A stretch of 29,890 nt of DNA, from NCBI GenBank assembly GCA_003427395.1, contig BFEA01000137.1:1573260-1603149 (forward strand). The letters run 5' to 3'. Positions 29,843 to 29,890 of this stretch are shown piece by piece. Position numbers and translations under genes: made by a program. The notes beneath the pieces are model-generated. The model searched no databases and had not been told where the DNA came from. It saw only the letters and a program-made list of their open reading frames with translations. This DNA comes from Chara braunii. Lineage: Eukaryota; Streptophyta; Charophyceae; Charales; Characeae. Every line of letters begins with the position of its first letter. Positions within the stretch are counted from its first letter, which is position 1.

Positions 29843-29890
<48 letters not shown>
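29796..29890. repeat. (GA)n microsatellite
   Basis: Imperfect GA/GGA repeats from 29796, perfect (AG)n from about 29845 to the end of the window. Confidence 0.97.

Overview
The window looks like repeat-dominated nuclear DNA of a eukaryote, most likely a streptophyte alga or plant. I lean to a Chara-like alga, but that is inference. It carries Penelope-like and Ty3/gypsy-type retroelement remnants, a U6 snRNA-derived sequence, a mitochondrial nad5 fragment, satellites and microsatellites. I found no intact host protein gene. The annotation is therefore one of nested and decayed mobile elements, plus non-coding sequence with structural signal.

Layout: (1) 1-257 holds microsatellites and AT-rich flank. 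(2) 258-14259 is one old Penelope-like element (PLE) on the minus strand, bounded by a 10-bp direct repeat (258-267 and 14250-14259) and by two copies of a ~450-bp pseudo-LTR (264-718 and 13796-14246). Read from 14249 downward it has a leader, a Gag-like coiled-coil region, a GIY-YIG nuclease domain placed before the reverse transcriptase (RT), and the RT. The coding frames carry many stops. (3) The RT is split by element A (1692-9365), a ~7.7-kb non-coding element with TGT...ACA ends. Removing A and one copy of a CGG duplication rejoins the RT in frame. (4) 14260-15230 is AT-rich with two GC hairpins. (5) ~15240-22116 is element B, a relative of A in the opposite orientation, carrying a foldback element and a tRNA-like/U6 chimera. 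(6) 22117-24117 has no recognised gene. (7) 24118-26397 is a broken Ty3/gypsy-type gag with a CCHC knuckle (minus). (8) 26640-27041 is an integrase C-terminal remnant just upstream of that gag. (9) 27409-28890 is a ~171-bp tandem repeat and related palindromes. (10) 28893-28917 is a candidate Helitron 3' end. (11) 29442-29747 is a nad5 fragment (minus). (12) A GA microsatellite ends the window.

The strongest unexplained signal is in A and B. Both lack coding capacity, yet share a module of three hairpins with a compensatory base-pair change, and an array of about ten (A) or eight (B) spaced hairpins. These show the hexamer TAAGAT (A) or TAAGTT (B, element sense) in the loop while the stems change sequence and, in most copies, keep pairing. 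This suggests a structured RNA, or single-stranded DNA, with a repeated recognition site.

Assembly quality is uneven. Two 95-bp perfect duplications around a single N, one 40-N gap with repeated edges and clusters of ambiguous bases are probably assembly artefacts.
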